NCBI RefSeq assembly: GCF_018732085.1
Contig: NZ_CP076103.1
Coordinates: 372,001 to 436,000 of the forward strand
Source: Lysobacter capsici
GTDB taxonomy: Bacteria; Pseudomonadota; Gammaproteobacteria; Xanthomonadales; Xanthomonadaceae
Length of the DNA: 64,000 nucleotides
Direction of reading: 5' to 3'
Shown: in pieces, positions 35,263 to 43,169 of the stretch
Numbering within the stretch: position 1 is the stretch's first letter
How the letters are laid out: each line of letters opens with the position of its first letter
The notes under the pieces: model-generated
Seen by the model: only the letters and a program-made list of their open reading frames with translations
Database searches by the model: none
Told to the model about the DNA's origin: nothing
Made by a program: the position numbers and the translations under genes

Positions 35263-36342
35263 TTGCATATGCCTTTCGTGACCCGGCTTGAGCCGGACGC
35301 CCTGGTCCGGCACTTCCTCGCCCATCCGCCGCAGGGCTTCGCGGCCGGCACGAGCGTGGAGGCGATGCCGGCCTTCACCGCGCCGTTCGATCTGCTGACC
35401 ACCGCCGAACCGGCCTTGCTGCGCCGGCTCGAACGCTGGCCGGGTTACCGGCACTGGCGCCGCTGGCTGCGCCTGCGCACGCGTTTCATCGGCGCGACCA
35501 ACACCGAGTACCTGTGGCTGCCCGATGCCGATCCGGCGGCGCTGGCACGGCGTCTGCGCGAGGACGAGGGCGATGCGTGCGCGCTGTTGATCGTCAAGGA
35601 CATACCGTCGCAAACACCGTTGCTGTCGGCGGCGGCGAATGCCTTGGCTCGCGATTTTCTCGGCGCCTGCGAGCGCGAGGGCTTCGTCGTGGTCGAAGGT
35701 CAGGCGCTGGCCTGGGTCGCGATCGACTTCGCCTCGAACGACGAGTATCTGGCGCGGCAGTCGCGCAGCCGCCGCCGCGATCTGCGCCGCAAGCTGCGCT
35801 CGCGCGCCGACCTGGATGTCGAGACGCTCGAGACCGGCGCCGACTTCGCCAGCGACGCGCTGATCGAAGCGTTCTACGCCTTGTACCTGGGCGTCTACGC
35901 CCAGAGCGAACTGCATTTCGATCTGCTCGGTCTGGATTACTTCCGCGCGGTGCTGCGCGACGGCGACAGCGGCGGCGTCGTCTTCGTCTACCGCCATCGC
36001 GGCGAGATGATCGGATGGAACCTGTGTTACGAATGCGACGGCCGCCTGATCGACAAATACATCGGCCTGGCCTATCCGCAATCGCGCGAGCACAATCTGT
36101 ACACGGTGAGTTGGTTCGAGAACCTGGACTACGCGCGCCGCCGCGGCCTGGACGCTTATGTCGCCGGCTGGACCGATCCGCAGGCGAAGCGCGCGCTCGG
36201 GGCCCGTTTCAGTTTCACCCGGCATGCGGTGTACGCGCGCAGTCCGGCGCTGCGCGCGTTGTTGCGGCGGCTCGCGCCGCTTTTCGAATCCGATCGTTCG
36301 CTGTTGGCGGAGAACACGTCCGATGACGCCGATCATTGTTGA
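35263..36342 (+). CDS. GNAT-type acyltransferase (BioF2/FemAB-like)
   Basis: 359 residues. The C-terminal half (about 155-330) resembles the BioF2-like 'acetyltransf_6' domain: an Arg-rich RQSRSRRRDLRRKLR helix, FYALYLGVYAQSELHFDLL, GGVVFVYRHRGEMIGWNLCYE and YIGLAYPQSREHNLYTVSWFENLDYA. Such proteins transfer acyl or aminoacyl groups to amines in cell-envelope or lipid pathways. The N-terminal ~150 residues are less clear. Its end overlaps the arginase-fold gene by 20 bp. Divergent from the ACP gene, it could condense the ACP-bound acyl chain with an amine, but this is inference. Confidence 0.7.
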   Translation: MHMPFVTRLEPDALVRHFLAHPPQGFAAGTSVEAMPAFTAPFDLLTTAEPALLRRLERWPGYRHWRRWLRLRTRFIGATNTEYLWLPDADPAALARRLREDEGDACALLIVKDIPSQTPLLSAAANALARDFLGACEREGFVVVEGQALAWVAIDFASNDEYLARQSRSRRRDLRRKLRSRADLDVETLETGADFASDALIEAFYALYLGVYAQSELHFDLLGLDYFRAVLRDGDSGGVVFVYRHRGEMIGWNLCYECDGRLIDKYIGLAYPQSREHNLYTVSWFENLDYARRRGLDAYVAGWTDPQAKRALGARFSFTRHAVYARSPALRALLRRLAPLFESDRSLLAENTSDDADHC

Positions 36343-37186
36343 CCTCGACGACTCGGTCGGCGCGTTGGCCGGCGCGAACCGGATCGATCTGCGCGCCTGG
36401 CACGACCGCCTGCGTTTCGCGTGCTCGCGGCGCGCGCTGCGCGAATTCGGCGAACTGCTCGATACCCGCCTGCCGCGCCGACACGGCACCGTCTTCCTGG
36501 GCAGCGGCGACTTCCATCACCTGAGCCTGCCGCTGATCGAACGCGCCGTGCGCGCGCGGCGGCGCGTGCAGGTGGTGGTATTCGACAACCATCCCGACAA
36601 TATGCGCTTCCCGTTCGCGGTGCATTGCGGTTCCTGGGTCGCGCGCGTGGCAGCGTTGCCGCAGGTCGCCCGGGTGCATGTGGTCGGCATCACCTCCGCC
36701 GACATCGGCTGGGCCCACGCCTGGGAAAATCGGCTCGCGCCCTTGTACCGGCGGCGCCTTTGCTATTGGTCGACGGCGGTGTCGGTGGCGTGGGCCAGGC
36801 CGTTCGGGCTGGCGCCGTCGATCCGCAGTTTCGCTTCGGTCGACAGCCTGCTGGCGGCTTTTCTCGACGAGATGTCCAGCGGCGACGATCCGGTGTATCT
36901 GAGTATCGACAAGGACGTGCTGCGTGCGCAGGACGCGATGACCAACTGGGACCAGGGCCGGATGCGCGCCGATGCGATGCTGGCGGCGATCGCCGCGCTG
37001 CGCCCGCGCCTGATCGGCAGCGACGTCACCGGCGATATTTCGATCGCCGCGTATCCGCAGCGCTGGAAGCGGATGCTGGCCGCGGCCGACGGGCAGAGCC
37101 CGCCCGATCCGCGCACGCTGGGCGCCTGGCAGGCGCAGCAGCACGCCTTGAACGAACGCTTGCGAAGCGCGATCGCCGGCGCTTGA
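36323..37186 (+). CDS. Arginase/ureohydrolase-fold protein
   Basis: 287 residues from the ATG at 36323, inside the end of the preceding gene (20-bp overlap). Three metal-site motifs of the ureohydrolase fold are recognisable: GDFHH (62-66), D88-N-H90-P-D92 (the DAHxD motif) and S194-I-D196-K-D198 (the SxDxD motif). The dinuclear metal site therefore looks complete, though flanking sequence differs from arginase, agmatinase and deacetylases. Family members hydrolyse guanidines or acyl amides of polyamines. In this cluster it might remove urea or an acyl group from an intermediate. Substrate unknown; fold fairly sure. Confidence 0.75.
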   Translation: MTPIIVDLDDSVGALAGANRIDLRAWHDRLRFACSRRALREFGELLDTRLPRRHGTVFLGSGDFHHLSLPLIERAVRARRRVQVVVFDNHPDNMRFPFAVHCGSWVARVAALPQVARVHVVGITSADIGWAHAWENRLAPLYRRRLCYWSTAVSVAWARPFGLAPSIRSFASVDSLLAAFLDEMSSGDDPVYLSIDKDVLRAQDAMTNWDQGRMRADAMLAAIAALRPRLIGSDVTGDISIAAYPQRWKRMLAAADGQSPPDPRTLGAWQAQQHALNERLRSAIAGA

Positions 37187-37234
37187 CCGGCGGCGCCGAA
37201 TGCCCGGCCGCCCGGGGTCGAACGATCGCCGCGC

Positions 37235-38467
37235 TCAGGCGCGCGCGTCACGGCAGCTTTCCTGGAGCACTTCGACGATGCGGGCGAAGGCGACATCGTC
37301 GAGCCATTGGCTGTTGCCGATGCTGAGCAGGCGCGCGGCGAAATCGCGTGCGTTGGGCACCTGCGCCGGTGCGACCACGCCGCGCAGGTAGTCGTAATCG
37401 GGCAGGGCGTGCGCGAACAGGCGCGAGACGCCGAGTCCGGCTCCCCATAGTTTCGCCAGCGCCGCGTCGCGCGCGGCCGGATCGGACAGCAGCAACAGCA
37501 GGGCCGGCCAGGTGCCGCGTTCGCCGGTGCGATCGGACAGGATCTCCACGCCTTCGATCGCGCGCATCTGCGAGCAACGCAGCAGCGCGCGCTTGCGCGC
37601 GGCGTCGAGAAATTCCGGCAGCCTGGCCGAGGCGCGCGCGCCGATCGCTTGCCGCCAGCGGCCGACGCGATGCAGCGGGATCTCGCTGGGGAACACGTCC
37701 TGCGCCGCTTCGGCCGGTTGGTCGCGTGCGAGCGCGCGGCGTACATTGCGGCCGTACACCCAGCGCAGGCCGCGCGGTCCGTAGAACAGGCCGTAACCGA
37801 GCAATTCGGCGCTGCGCCGGATTTCCCAGCGCCAGCGGCGCGGCAGCAGTTCCTGCGCGCACGCGCGCAGGCGTTGCGCCAGCATGGCCTCGCGCGCGAT
37901 CACCGCGCCGCCTTCGTAGATGCTCAGGCCCTTGCCGGCGGCGAGACTGTACAGGCCGATATCGCCAAGCGTGCCGGCCGGCGAGCCGTCGGCGTGGCGC
38001 GCGCCGAGCGCCTGCGCGGCGTCCTCGATCACTCGCGCGCCGACCGCGCGCGCGCAGCGCAGCGGTCCGGCCATATCGGCCAGGCGGCCGCCGAAATGCG
38101 TCGGTACGATCGCCAGCGTGTTCGGGCCGCACAGCCGCCGCAGCGCATCGGCGTCCATGTCGAAGTGGCCGCGGCGCAGGTCGCACAGGCGCAGTCGCAG
38201 GCCGCAATGGGCGACCGCGAGCGCCACCAGCGGGCAGGTATAGGCCGGTACGATCACGTCGCGCCGCTGCCGGCCGCGCCGCTGCAAGGCGGTCAGGGCG
38301 ACCACCAGCGCGGCGGTGCCCGAGCAGGTCAGGGTCAAGCGATCCGGCGGCAGTTCGATCAGCGCGGCCAGGCTGTCGCTCAGCGTGCGCGGCGAGCCCG
38401 GCCGGAAATCGCCCCAGCGCAAGGGCAGGCCGGCGGTGGGCGGCAGTTCACGCGACGGCGTCGTCAT
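37235..38467 (-). CDS. DegT/DnrJ/EryC1-family PLP aminotransferase
   Basis: 410 residues. The fold-type I core shows TCSGTAALVVALTAL (PLP phosphate site), VIVPAYTCPLVALAV, VIEDAAQALGARH and the Schiff-base K179 in YSLAAGKGLSIYEGG. DegT enzymes usually aminate keto-sugars or keto-cyclitols, sometimes nucleotide- or lipid-linked. It is the last gene of a minus-strand run of hydrolase, two small DMT proteins and this gene, overlapping the preceding DMT gene by 20 bp. The pairing resembles ArnB with ArnE/ArnF in lipid A aminosugar addition, but no Arn glycosyltransferase is present. Substrate unknown. Confidence 0.88.
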   Translation of the reverse strand: MTTPSRELPPTAGLPLRWGDFRPGSPRTLSDSLAALIELPPDRLTLTCSGTAALVVALTALQRRGRQRRDVIVPAYTCPLVALAVAHCGLRLRLCDLRRGHFDMDADALRRLCGPNTLAIVPTHFGGRLADMAGPLRCARAVGARVIEDAAQALGARHADGSPAGTLGDIGLYSLAAGKGLSIYEGGAVIAREAMLAQRLRACAQELLPRRWRWEIRRSAELLGYGLFYGPRGLRWVYGRNVRRALARDQPAEAAQDVFPSEIPLHRVGRWRQAIGARASARLPEFLDAARKRALLRCSQMRAIEGVEILSDRTGERGTWPALLLLLSDPAARDAALAKLWGAGLGVSRLFAHALPDYDYLRGVVAPAQVPNARDFAARLLSIGNSQWLDDVAFARIVEVLQESCRDARA

Positions 38468-38831
38468 CGCGCTCGCTCAGCGCCAGACAGGCGATGCCGG
38501 CGACGATCGCCACCGCGCCGCCGACCTGTATCCAGCCGAAGCGTTCGCCGAACAGCCACGCCGACAACAGCAGCACGCTGACCACTTCCAGATGCGAGGC
38601 GGCGAAGGCCGGGCCGATCGGCGCGTGCTTGAGCAGGCTCATCCAGGTGAAGAAGGCGCCGATGTAACCGAGCACCGCGCCGTACAGCCACGGCTGAGCG
38701 AGCAGGCGCAGCACCCAGTCGAGCGAGGCCTGCGGCGGAAACGCGTGGCTGCCGGCCAGCTTGAAGCTGATCTGGGCGAGCGTGTCGAACGCCATCAGCA
38801 GCAAAAATCCCCACAGATAAAAACGCTTCAT
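38448..38831 (-). CDS. Small DMT/EamA-type membrane protein, subunit 2
   Basis: 127 residues with four predicted helices (about 3-22, 42-62, 69-90, 95-117), the length of a half-size EamA or SMR/ArnF-type protein. Motifs LLLMAFDTLAQISFKLAG and SLLKHAPIGPAFAASHLEVVSVLLLSAWLFGERF are typical of the superfamily. Its ATG overlaps the stop of the preceding small DMT gene (ATGA), so a heterodimer is likely. Possible role: flipping or exporting a polar or lipid-linked amine. It overlaps the DegT gene start. Confidence 0.8.
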   Translation of the reverse strand: MKRFYLWGFLLLMAFDTLAQISFKLAGSHAFPPQASLDWVLRLLAQPWLYGAVLGYIGAFFTWMSLLKHAPIGPAFAASHLEVVSVLLLSAWLFGERFGWIQVGGAVAIVAGIACLALSERDDDAVA

Positions 38832-39187
38832 GCGCCGACTCCGACCATCGCCACGCCCAAACCGATCAGACCCATGCCGGCGATCCGCAACGGCGTGAGT
38901 TTTTCGCCGAACAGCCAGCGCCCGGCGAGCATGATCGCGACGATGTTGATCGAACCGAGCAACACGCCGCGGCCGAGCGGCACGAACGAAAGGAACGCGA
39001 TCCAGGCCAGGAATTCGAATACGTAGCAGGCCGCGCCGATCCACAGCCACGGCCGGCCCAGCATGTAGCGCCAGCGCGCGAGTCCGTCGCCGGCGTCGGG
39101 ATCGCCGGCGGCGGCCTTGAACGCGAGCTGGCCGCCGGTGTCCAGCACGACGGTGACCAGCCACAGCGTCCAGATCAGCGGGTTCAT
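38828..39187 (-). CDS. Small DMT/EamA-type membrane protein, subunit 1
   Basis: 119 residues from the ATG at 39187 (an upstream TTG is also in frame). Four hydrophobic helices; LWLVTVVLDTGGQLAFKAA and FVPLGRGVLLGSINIVAIMLAGRWLFGEKL match its neighbour, so the two are paralogues from one duplication. In such pairs the two chains often insert in opposite orientations to make an antiparallel dimer, as for ArnE/ArnF or paired SMR proteins. It starts 8 bp after the hydrolase gene. Confidence 0.8.
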   Translation of the reverse strand: MNPLIWTLWLVTVVLDTGGQLAFKAAAGDPDAGDGLARWRYMLGRPWLWIGAACYVFEFLAWIAFLSFVPLGRGVLLGSINIVAIMLAGRWLFGEKLTPLRIAGMGLIGLGVAMVGVGA

Positions 39188-39195
39188 GGGCGATC

Positions 39196-40071
39196 TCAAC
39201 CGGCGGCGCGCGCGAGCGGCGCGACGGTGTTCGCGGTGGCCGCGGCGATCGTCGCCGCTTCGCCGCCGGCGATGCGCTGGAAGAATTCCGCGGTTCGGTC
39301 GATCAGCAGACGCCGGTCGCGGTCGAGCGTGATCATGTGATAGCTATCGGGCAACCACAGCATCTGGGTCGGCGCGGCGACGCGCTTGAGCACCAGTCGC
39401 GCGTTGCGCGGGTGGGCGACGTCGTCGCGCACGGCATGCGCGACCAGGCACGGCGCCTGCACTTCGCCCAGGCGCCGCCGCACATGCCGCGACAACAGCT
39501 GCAGATCGGCCAGCGAATGCCAGGGATTGCCCGGCAGGCCGGCCGCGGCGCTGTCGCCGCCGAGCATGGCGCCGCTGACCTGGGCACGGATGCGTTCGTC
39601 GCGCAGGCCGTACGGCGGTTCTTCCATGAAGCTGCGACCGCGGGCGAAGCCGAGGCGCTTGATCGTCGGCAACAGGAACGACAGGCGGCCGATGGCCGGC
39701 ATGTTCCAGCCGTCGTAGCGGAAGGTCGCGCCGAGCACGCCGACGCCGTCGACCCAGTCGGGTTTTTCCGCCGCCAGCAGCAGCGAGAGCAGGGCGCCCA
39801 TCGACAGCCCGGCGACGAACAGATGATCGACGCGTGCGCGCAGCGCTTCGGCGGCGCGTTCGACGCTGGCGTACCAATCGCGCCAGCCGGTCGCGAGCAG
39901 GTCGTCCTCGTTGCCGCAATGGCCGGCGAGCTGCATGCCATGCACGCTGAAGCCGGCGCGGTTGAGGCCCTTGCCGAGCAAGCGCATTTCGCTCGGCGTG
40001 CCGGTCAGGCCGTGGATCAGCAGCACGCCGTGGGGGCCGCCTTCGAAGTGGAAATCGGCGTCGTGGATCAT
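39196..40071 (-). CDS. Alpha/beta hydrolase, carboxylesterase/monoacylglycerol-lipase type
   Basis: 291 residues from the ATG at 40071, which begins directly before the fold (MIHDADFHFEGGPHGVLLIHGLTGTPSEMR). The nucleophile elbow is GLSMG near residue 99, and the HGLTG oxyanion motif fits the carboxylesterase Est30/monoglyceride lipase group. The late histidine is probably in SYHMITLDRD near 262. It is cytoplasmic (no signal). First gene of a four-gene coupled run ending in the DegT aminotransferase. It might release the product from its acyl carrier or cleave an ester; inference. Confidence 0.8.
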   Translation of the reverse strand: MIHDADFHFEGGPHGVLLIHGLTGTPSEMRLLGKGLNRAGFSVHGMQLAGHCGNEDDLLATGWRDWYASVERAAEALRARVDHLFVAGLSMGALLSLLLAAEKPDWVDGVGVLGATFRYDGWNMPAIGRLSFLLPTIKRLGFARGRSFMEEPPYGLRDERIRAQVSGAMLGGDSAAAGLPGNPWHSLADLQLLSRHVRRRLGEVQAPCLVAHAVRDDVAHPRNARLVLKRVAAPTQMLWLPDSYHMITLDRDRRLLIDRTAEFFQRIAGGEAATIAAATANTVAPLARAAG

Positions 40072-40318
40072 CGGCGGGCGCGCCTGGCGACGCGGCGCCG
40101 GATCGAGACCGCGGTCGCGCACGAAAACGCATCCGACGGCGAAAGGGAACGGTGCGGCGGGCGAGGGGCATTCGACATGCCCCGAGTCTGCCCAGCGCGG
40201 GTTTCAGCAACCTTTCGCCGGCTGGGCGGACGGACGGCGGCCCGGGCGCGGTTCAGCGGATCCGCTCAACGCTCCGGCATTCCCAATCGCCGATCGCCTG
40301 TTCGCGCACTCGCGCCCG

Positions 40319-41278
40319 TCAGCGCGCCGGCGCGACCTGCGCGGCCGTGTTCGCCGCGCCGTCGACAAAGCGCACCAGCACGCGCTGGCCGACGCGCAGC
40401 GCGCTCGGCCGGTCGAAGGCGAGCACGCACTCGACCGTGCGTTCGTTGGCGCGCACTTCCGGGTCGTCTTCCTGGGTCGACGGACCGAACAGCGGCGACA
40501 GGCGCAGCACGTGCGCCGCGCCGAGTTCGCGTTGCGAATCGCCGTCGTCGATGATCTGCGCGGCCATGCCCGGTCGCACTGCGGCCAGATACGACGCGTT
40601 GAGCTCGGCGCGAACGATGCGAGGCTGCTGCGGCAGCAGCACGAACAAGGCGCCGTCGCGCGCGCTCACGCTCATGCCCGGTCGCGCCGAGACGTGCGCG
40701 ATCTCGGCGTCCATCGGCGTCTTGAGGATCTGCTTGTCGAGCAGATAGGCCGATTGTTCGCGTTGAGCGGCGGCGATTCGGGTCGCCGCGGCCGCGCTGT
40801 CGAGTTCGGCCTGCAATTGCGCCAGCGCGTCGCGCGCCTCGTCGGCGCTCTGGCCGTCGCCGACCCCCGCGACCGCCGCGGCGCCGAGCCGCTGCGCGCG
40901 CGTGCGCGCCTGCCGCAGGCGTTGCCGCGACAGCGTTTCCTGCGCCCGCGCCTGATCCAGCCGGGCCTGGGCGATCTCGTCGTCGGCGTGCGCGGCGGTG
41001 GCGTCGAGCGCGGCGAGTTCCTGACCGCGCCTGACCTTGTCGCCCTCGCGCACCGACACCCGGGCGAGGACGCCGTCGGCCGCCATCGCCAACTTGAGCG
41101 TGCCGCCTTCGACGTCGATGCGCCCGCGCGCCACCGCGGCGTACGCGGGCGTGGAGGCTGCGGTGCTGGCGCCGGCTTGCGCGCCGGAGGTCTGCTCGCC
41201 GCCGCGGTCGCAACCGCTGCCGGTCGCGATCAGCAGCGAGAGCGCGCAGAACATGAAACGTGAGCGAGTGGGCGTCAT
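40319..41278 (-). CDS. Periplasmic membrane-fusion lipoprotein (HlyD/DevB-like)
   Basis: 319 residues beginning with a lipoprotein signal whose lipobox ends at Cys ~23 (ATGSGC). A biotinyl-lipoyl half (DGVLARVSVREGDKVRRGQELAALD) is followed by a coiled-coil hairpin (about 100-175) and the return lipoyl half (ILKTPMDAEIAHVSARPGMSV), then a beta-barrel end. It would bridge the FtsX-type permease to the outer-membrane channel. Its ATG overlaps the stop of the ATPase gene (ATGA). It is the last gene of the coupled regulator-exporter operon. Confident as an adaptor protein; the cargo is unknown. Confidence 0.87.
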   Translation of the reverse strand: MTPTRSRFMFCALSLLIATGSGCDRGGEQTSGAQAGASTAASTPAYAAVARGRIDVEGGTLKLAMAADGVLARVSVREGDKVRRGQELAALDATAAHADDEIAQARLDQARAQETLSRQRLRQARTRAQRLGAAAVAGVGDGQSADEARDALAQLQAELDSAAAATRIAAAQREQSAYLLDKQILKTPMDAEIAHVSARPGMSVSARDGALFVLLPQQPRIVRAELNASYLAAVRPGMAAQIIDDGDSQRELGAAHVLRLSPLFGPSTQEDDPEVRANERTVECVLAFDRPSALRVGQRVLVRFVDGAANTAAQVAPAR

Positions 41279-42036
41279 TGCGTTCGGCCGCTGAGGAGAG
41301 GATCGGCCGCCGGCTCGCGCCGGTCGGAGAGAATACGCCCGTCTTCCATGGTCAGCAGGCGATCGGCGTGGCCGATCAAGCGCGGATCGTGGCTGACGCA
41401 CAGCACCACGGTGCGATGGCGTCGGGCGATGGTGTGGAGGATGTCGATCACGGTCTGGCCGTTGGCGGCGTCGAGCGAACTGGTCGGTTCGTCGGCGAAC
41501 AGCAGCGCCGGTCGCTTGGCCAGGGCGCGGGCGATGGCGACGCGCTGTTTCTCGCCGCCGGACAACTCGGCCGGACGCAGGCGCATGCGTCGCGCCAGGC
41601 CGACTTCTTCCAGCGCCGAGGCCGCGCGTTGCTGCGCTTCGCGCCTGGACAGGCCCAGGTAATGCAGCGGCAGTTCGACCTGTTCGGCCACGGTCAGCGC
41701 CGGAAACAGATTGAAGCCCTGGAACACGAAGCCGGTGTGGTGCAGGCGGAAGGCTTCGAGCGCGCGCAGGCCGAGTTCGCCGAGCTGCTCGCCCAGCGCG
41801 ATCACATGGCCCTGGTCGGGGCGCTGCAGGCCGCTGAGCACCGACAGCAGGGTGCTCTTGCCGCAGCCCGAAGGCCCGGAGATCAGGGTCAGCTCGCCGG
41901 CGTCGATCTGCAGCGACACATCGTCGAGCACGGTGCTGCGCAGATTGCCGGAGACGAAGGATTTGCTGATGTTGCGCGCGATCAGCGACGGCGGCGCGGC
42001 CGCGGCGAGTTCGATCGGGGCGATGGCGGCATTCAT
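41275..42036 (-). CDS. ABC transporter ATPase (MacB/DevA/LolD type)
   Basis: 253 residues. Walker A GPSGCGKST (54-62), Q-loop VFQGFNLFPALTV, signature LSGGEKQRVAIARAL and Walker B LLFADEPTSSLD place it in the MacB/LolD/DevA class that pairs with FtsX-fold permeases, in which ATP hydrolysis drives a mechanical push through a tripartite channel rather than classic membrane transport. Overlaps with both flanking genes are ATGA. Confidence 0.92.
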   Translation of the reverse strand: MNAAIAPIELAAAAPPSLIARNISKSFVSGNLRSTVLDDVSLQIDAGELTLISGPSGCGKSTLLSVLSGLQRPDQGHVIALGEQLGELGLRALEAFRLHHTGFVFQGFNLFPALTVAEQVELPLHYLGLSRREAQQRAASALEEVGLARRMRLRPAELSGGEKQRVAIARALAKRPALLFADEPTSSLDAANGQTVIDILHTIARRHRTVVLCVSHDPRLIGHADRLLTMEDGRILSDRREPAADPLLSGRTQ

Positions 42037-43169
42037 CGCAGCAGCACCGCCGGATCGGCGCGGCGCAGGCTGCGCAACGCCGAGATGCCCGAGACCGATG
42101 CCAGCAGCATCACCACCAGCACGCAGACGGCGGTGACATGCAGGTTGAACATCACCGGCACATCGCGGCTGCGCGCCAGCGCGATCAGGACCGCGCCGAG
42201 CCCGGTCGCGATCGCGACGCCGATCGCGCCGACCCACACCGCCTGCTCCAGCACCACCCAGCGCAGCGAGCGCATGCTGATGCCCAGCGCGTTCAAGGTC
42301 GCGTATTCGCGCACCGACCCGGCGACCGCCGCGACCAGGGCCTGGCTGGTGATGACCGCGCCGACCAGCAGCACGATGCCGGCCAGGAACAACACGCCGG
42401 CGCCGGCGCCGGTGTCGAACATCCAGAACAGCATCGATTGCCGGGCGAATTGCCGGGCGGTCCAGACCTCGTAACGGCCGAAGCCCGATTGCCCGCCCAG
42501 GCGTCGCGCGACGGCGTCGCTTTGCGCCGGATCGCGCAGGCGGGCGACGAAATACGCCGGCCACGTCGCGCCGCCGGCGCCGGCCTGCAAACGCCGCGCG
42601 GTGTCGAGCGAGGCGACGATATTGACCCCGCCGAGCGCGCGCAGGCCGGCGCTGGTGCCGACCACGCGCACGCGATGGCCGTTGACATAGGCGCCGCTGC
42701 CGACGCTCGCGCCGAGCTTGTCGAGTTCGGCCCGGTCGACGATCACGCTGTCGGGCAGCGCCAGGCGCCGACGCAACTCGGGCGACAACGCGCGCGAGAA
42801 CATCAGCCCGTGCGCGCTGATGTCGATGCCCGATACGTACACCGACACGCCGCCGGTGTCCTTCGCCGGGCCGCGCCAATCGGCGTCGAGCCAATAGAAC
42901 GGTTCGACCCGTTCGACCTGCGGGTCCATCAGCAGCAGCGACGCCAGGCCCGGATCGACCGGCCGTCCCTGATCGACGCTCTGGGTGCCCGGATACCCCA
43001 GCCACAGATCGGCCGAGGAGCCCGACACGTAGACGCTGGCGCTGCCGAAGATGCCGAGCACCAGGGCCGCTTGCAGCAACAGCAGCAGGCTGGAGAAACC
43101 GATCGCCAGCACCGCCGGCAGGAACCGGCGCCATTCGAACAACAAGGTTTGCCGCGCGAGCGAGGTCAT
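42033..43169 (-). CDS. FtsX/MacB-fold ABC permease (DevC-like)
   Basis: 378 residues, close to the ~385 of DevC. One helix near the N-terminus (LPAVLAIGFSSLLLLLQAAL) is followed by a ~210-residue periplasmic domain and three C-terminal helices (about 250-375). The REYATLNALGIS segment is the usual FtsX cytoplasmic motif. Start at 43169 overlaps the channel gene (ATGA). Together with ATPase, adaptor and channel it forms a type VII ABC efflux system, as in MacAB-TolC or heterocyst glycolipid exporter DevBCA. Confidence 0.87.
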   Translation of the reverse strand: MTSLARQTLLFEWRRFLPAVLAIGFSSLLLLLQAALVLGIFGSASVYVSGSSADLWLGYPGTQSVDQGRPVDPGLASLLLMDPQVERVEPFYWLDADWRGPAKDTGGVSVYVSGIDISAHGLMFSRALSPELRRRLALPDSVIVDRAELDKLGASVGSGAYVNGHRVRVVGTSAGLRALGGVNIVASLDTARRLQAGAGGATWPAYFVARLRDPAQSDAVARRLGGQSGFGRYEVWTARQFARQSMLFWMFDTGAGAGVLFLAGIVLLVGAVITSQALVAAVAGSVREYATLNALGISMRSLRWVVLEQAVWVGAIGVAIATGLGAVLIALARSRDVPVMFNLHVTAVCVLVVMLLASVSGISALRSLRRADPAVLLR

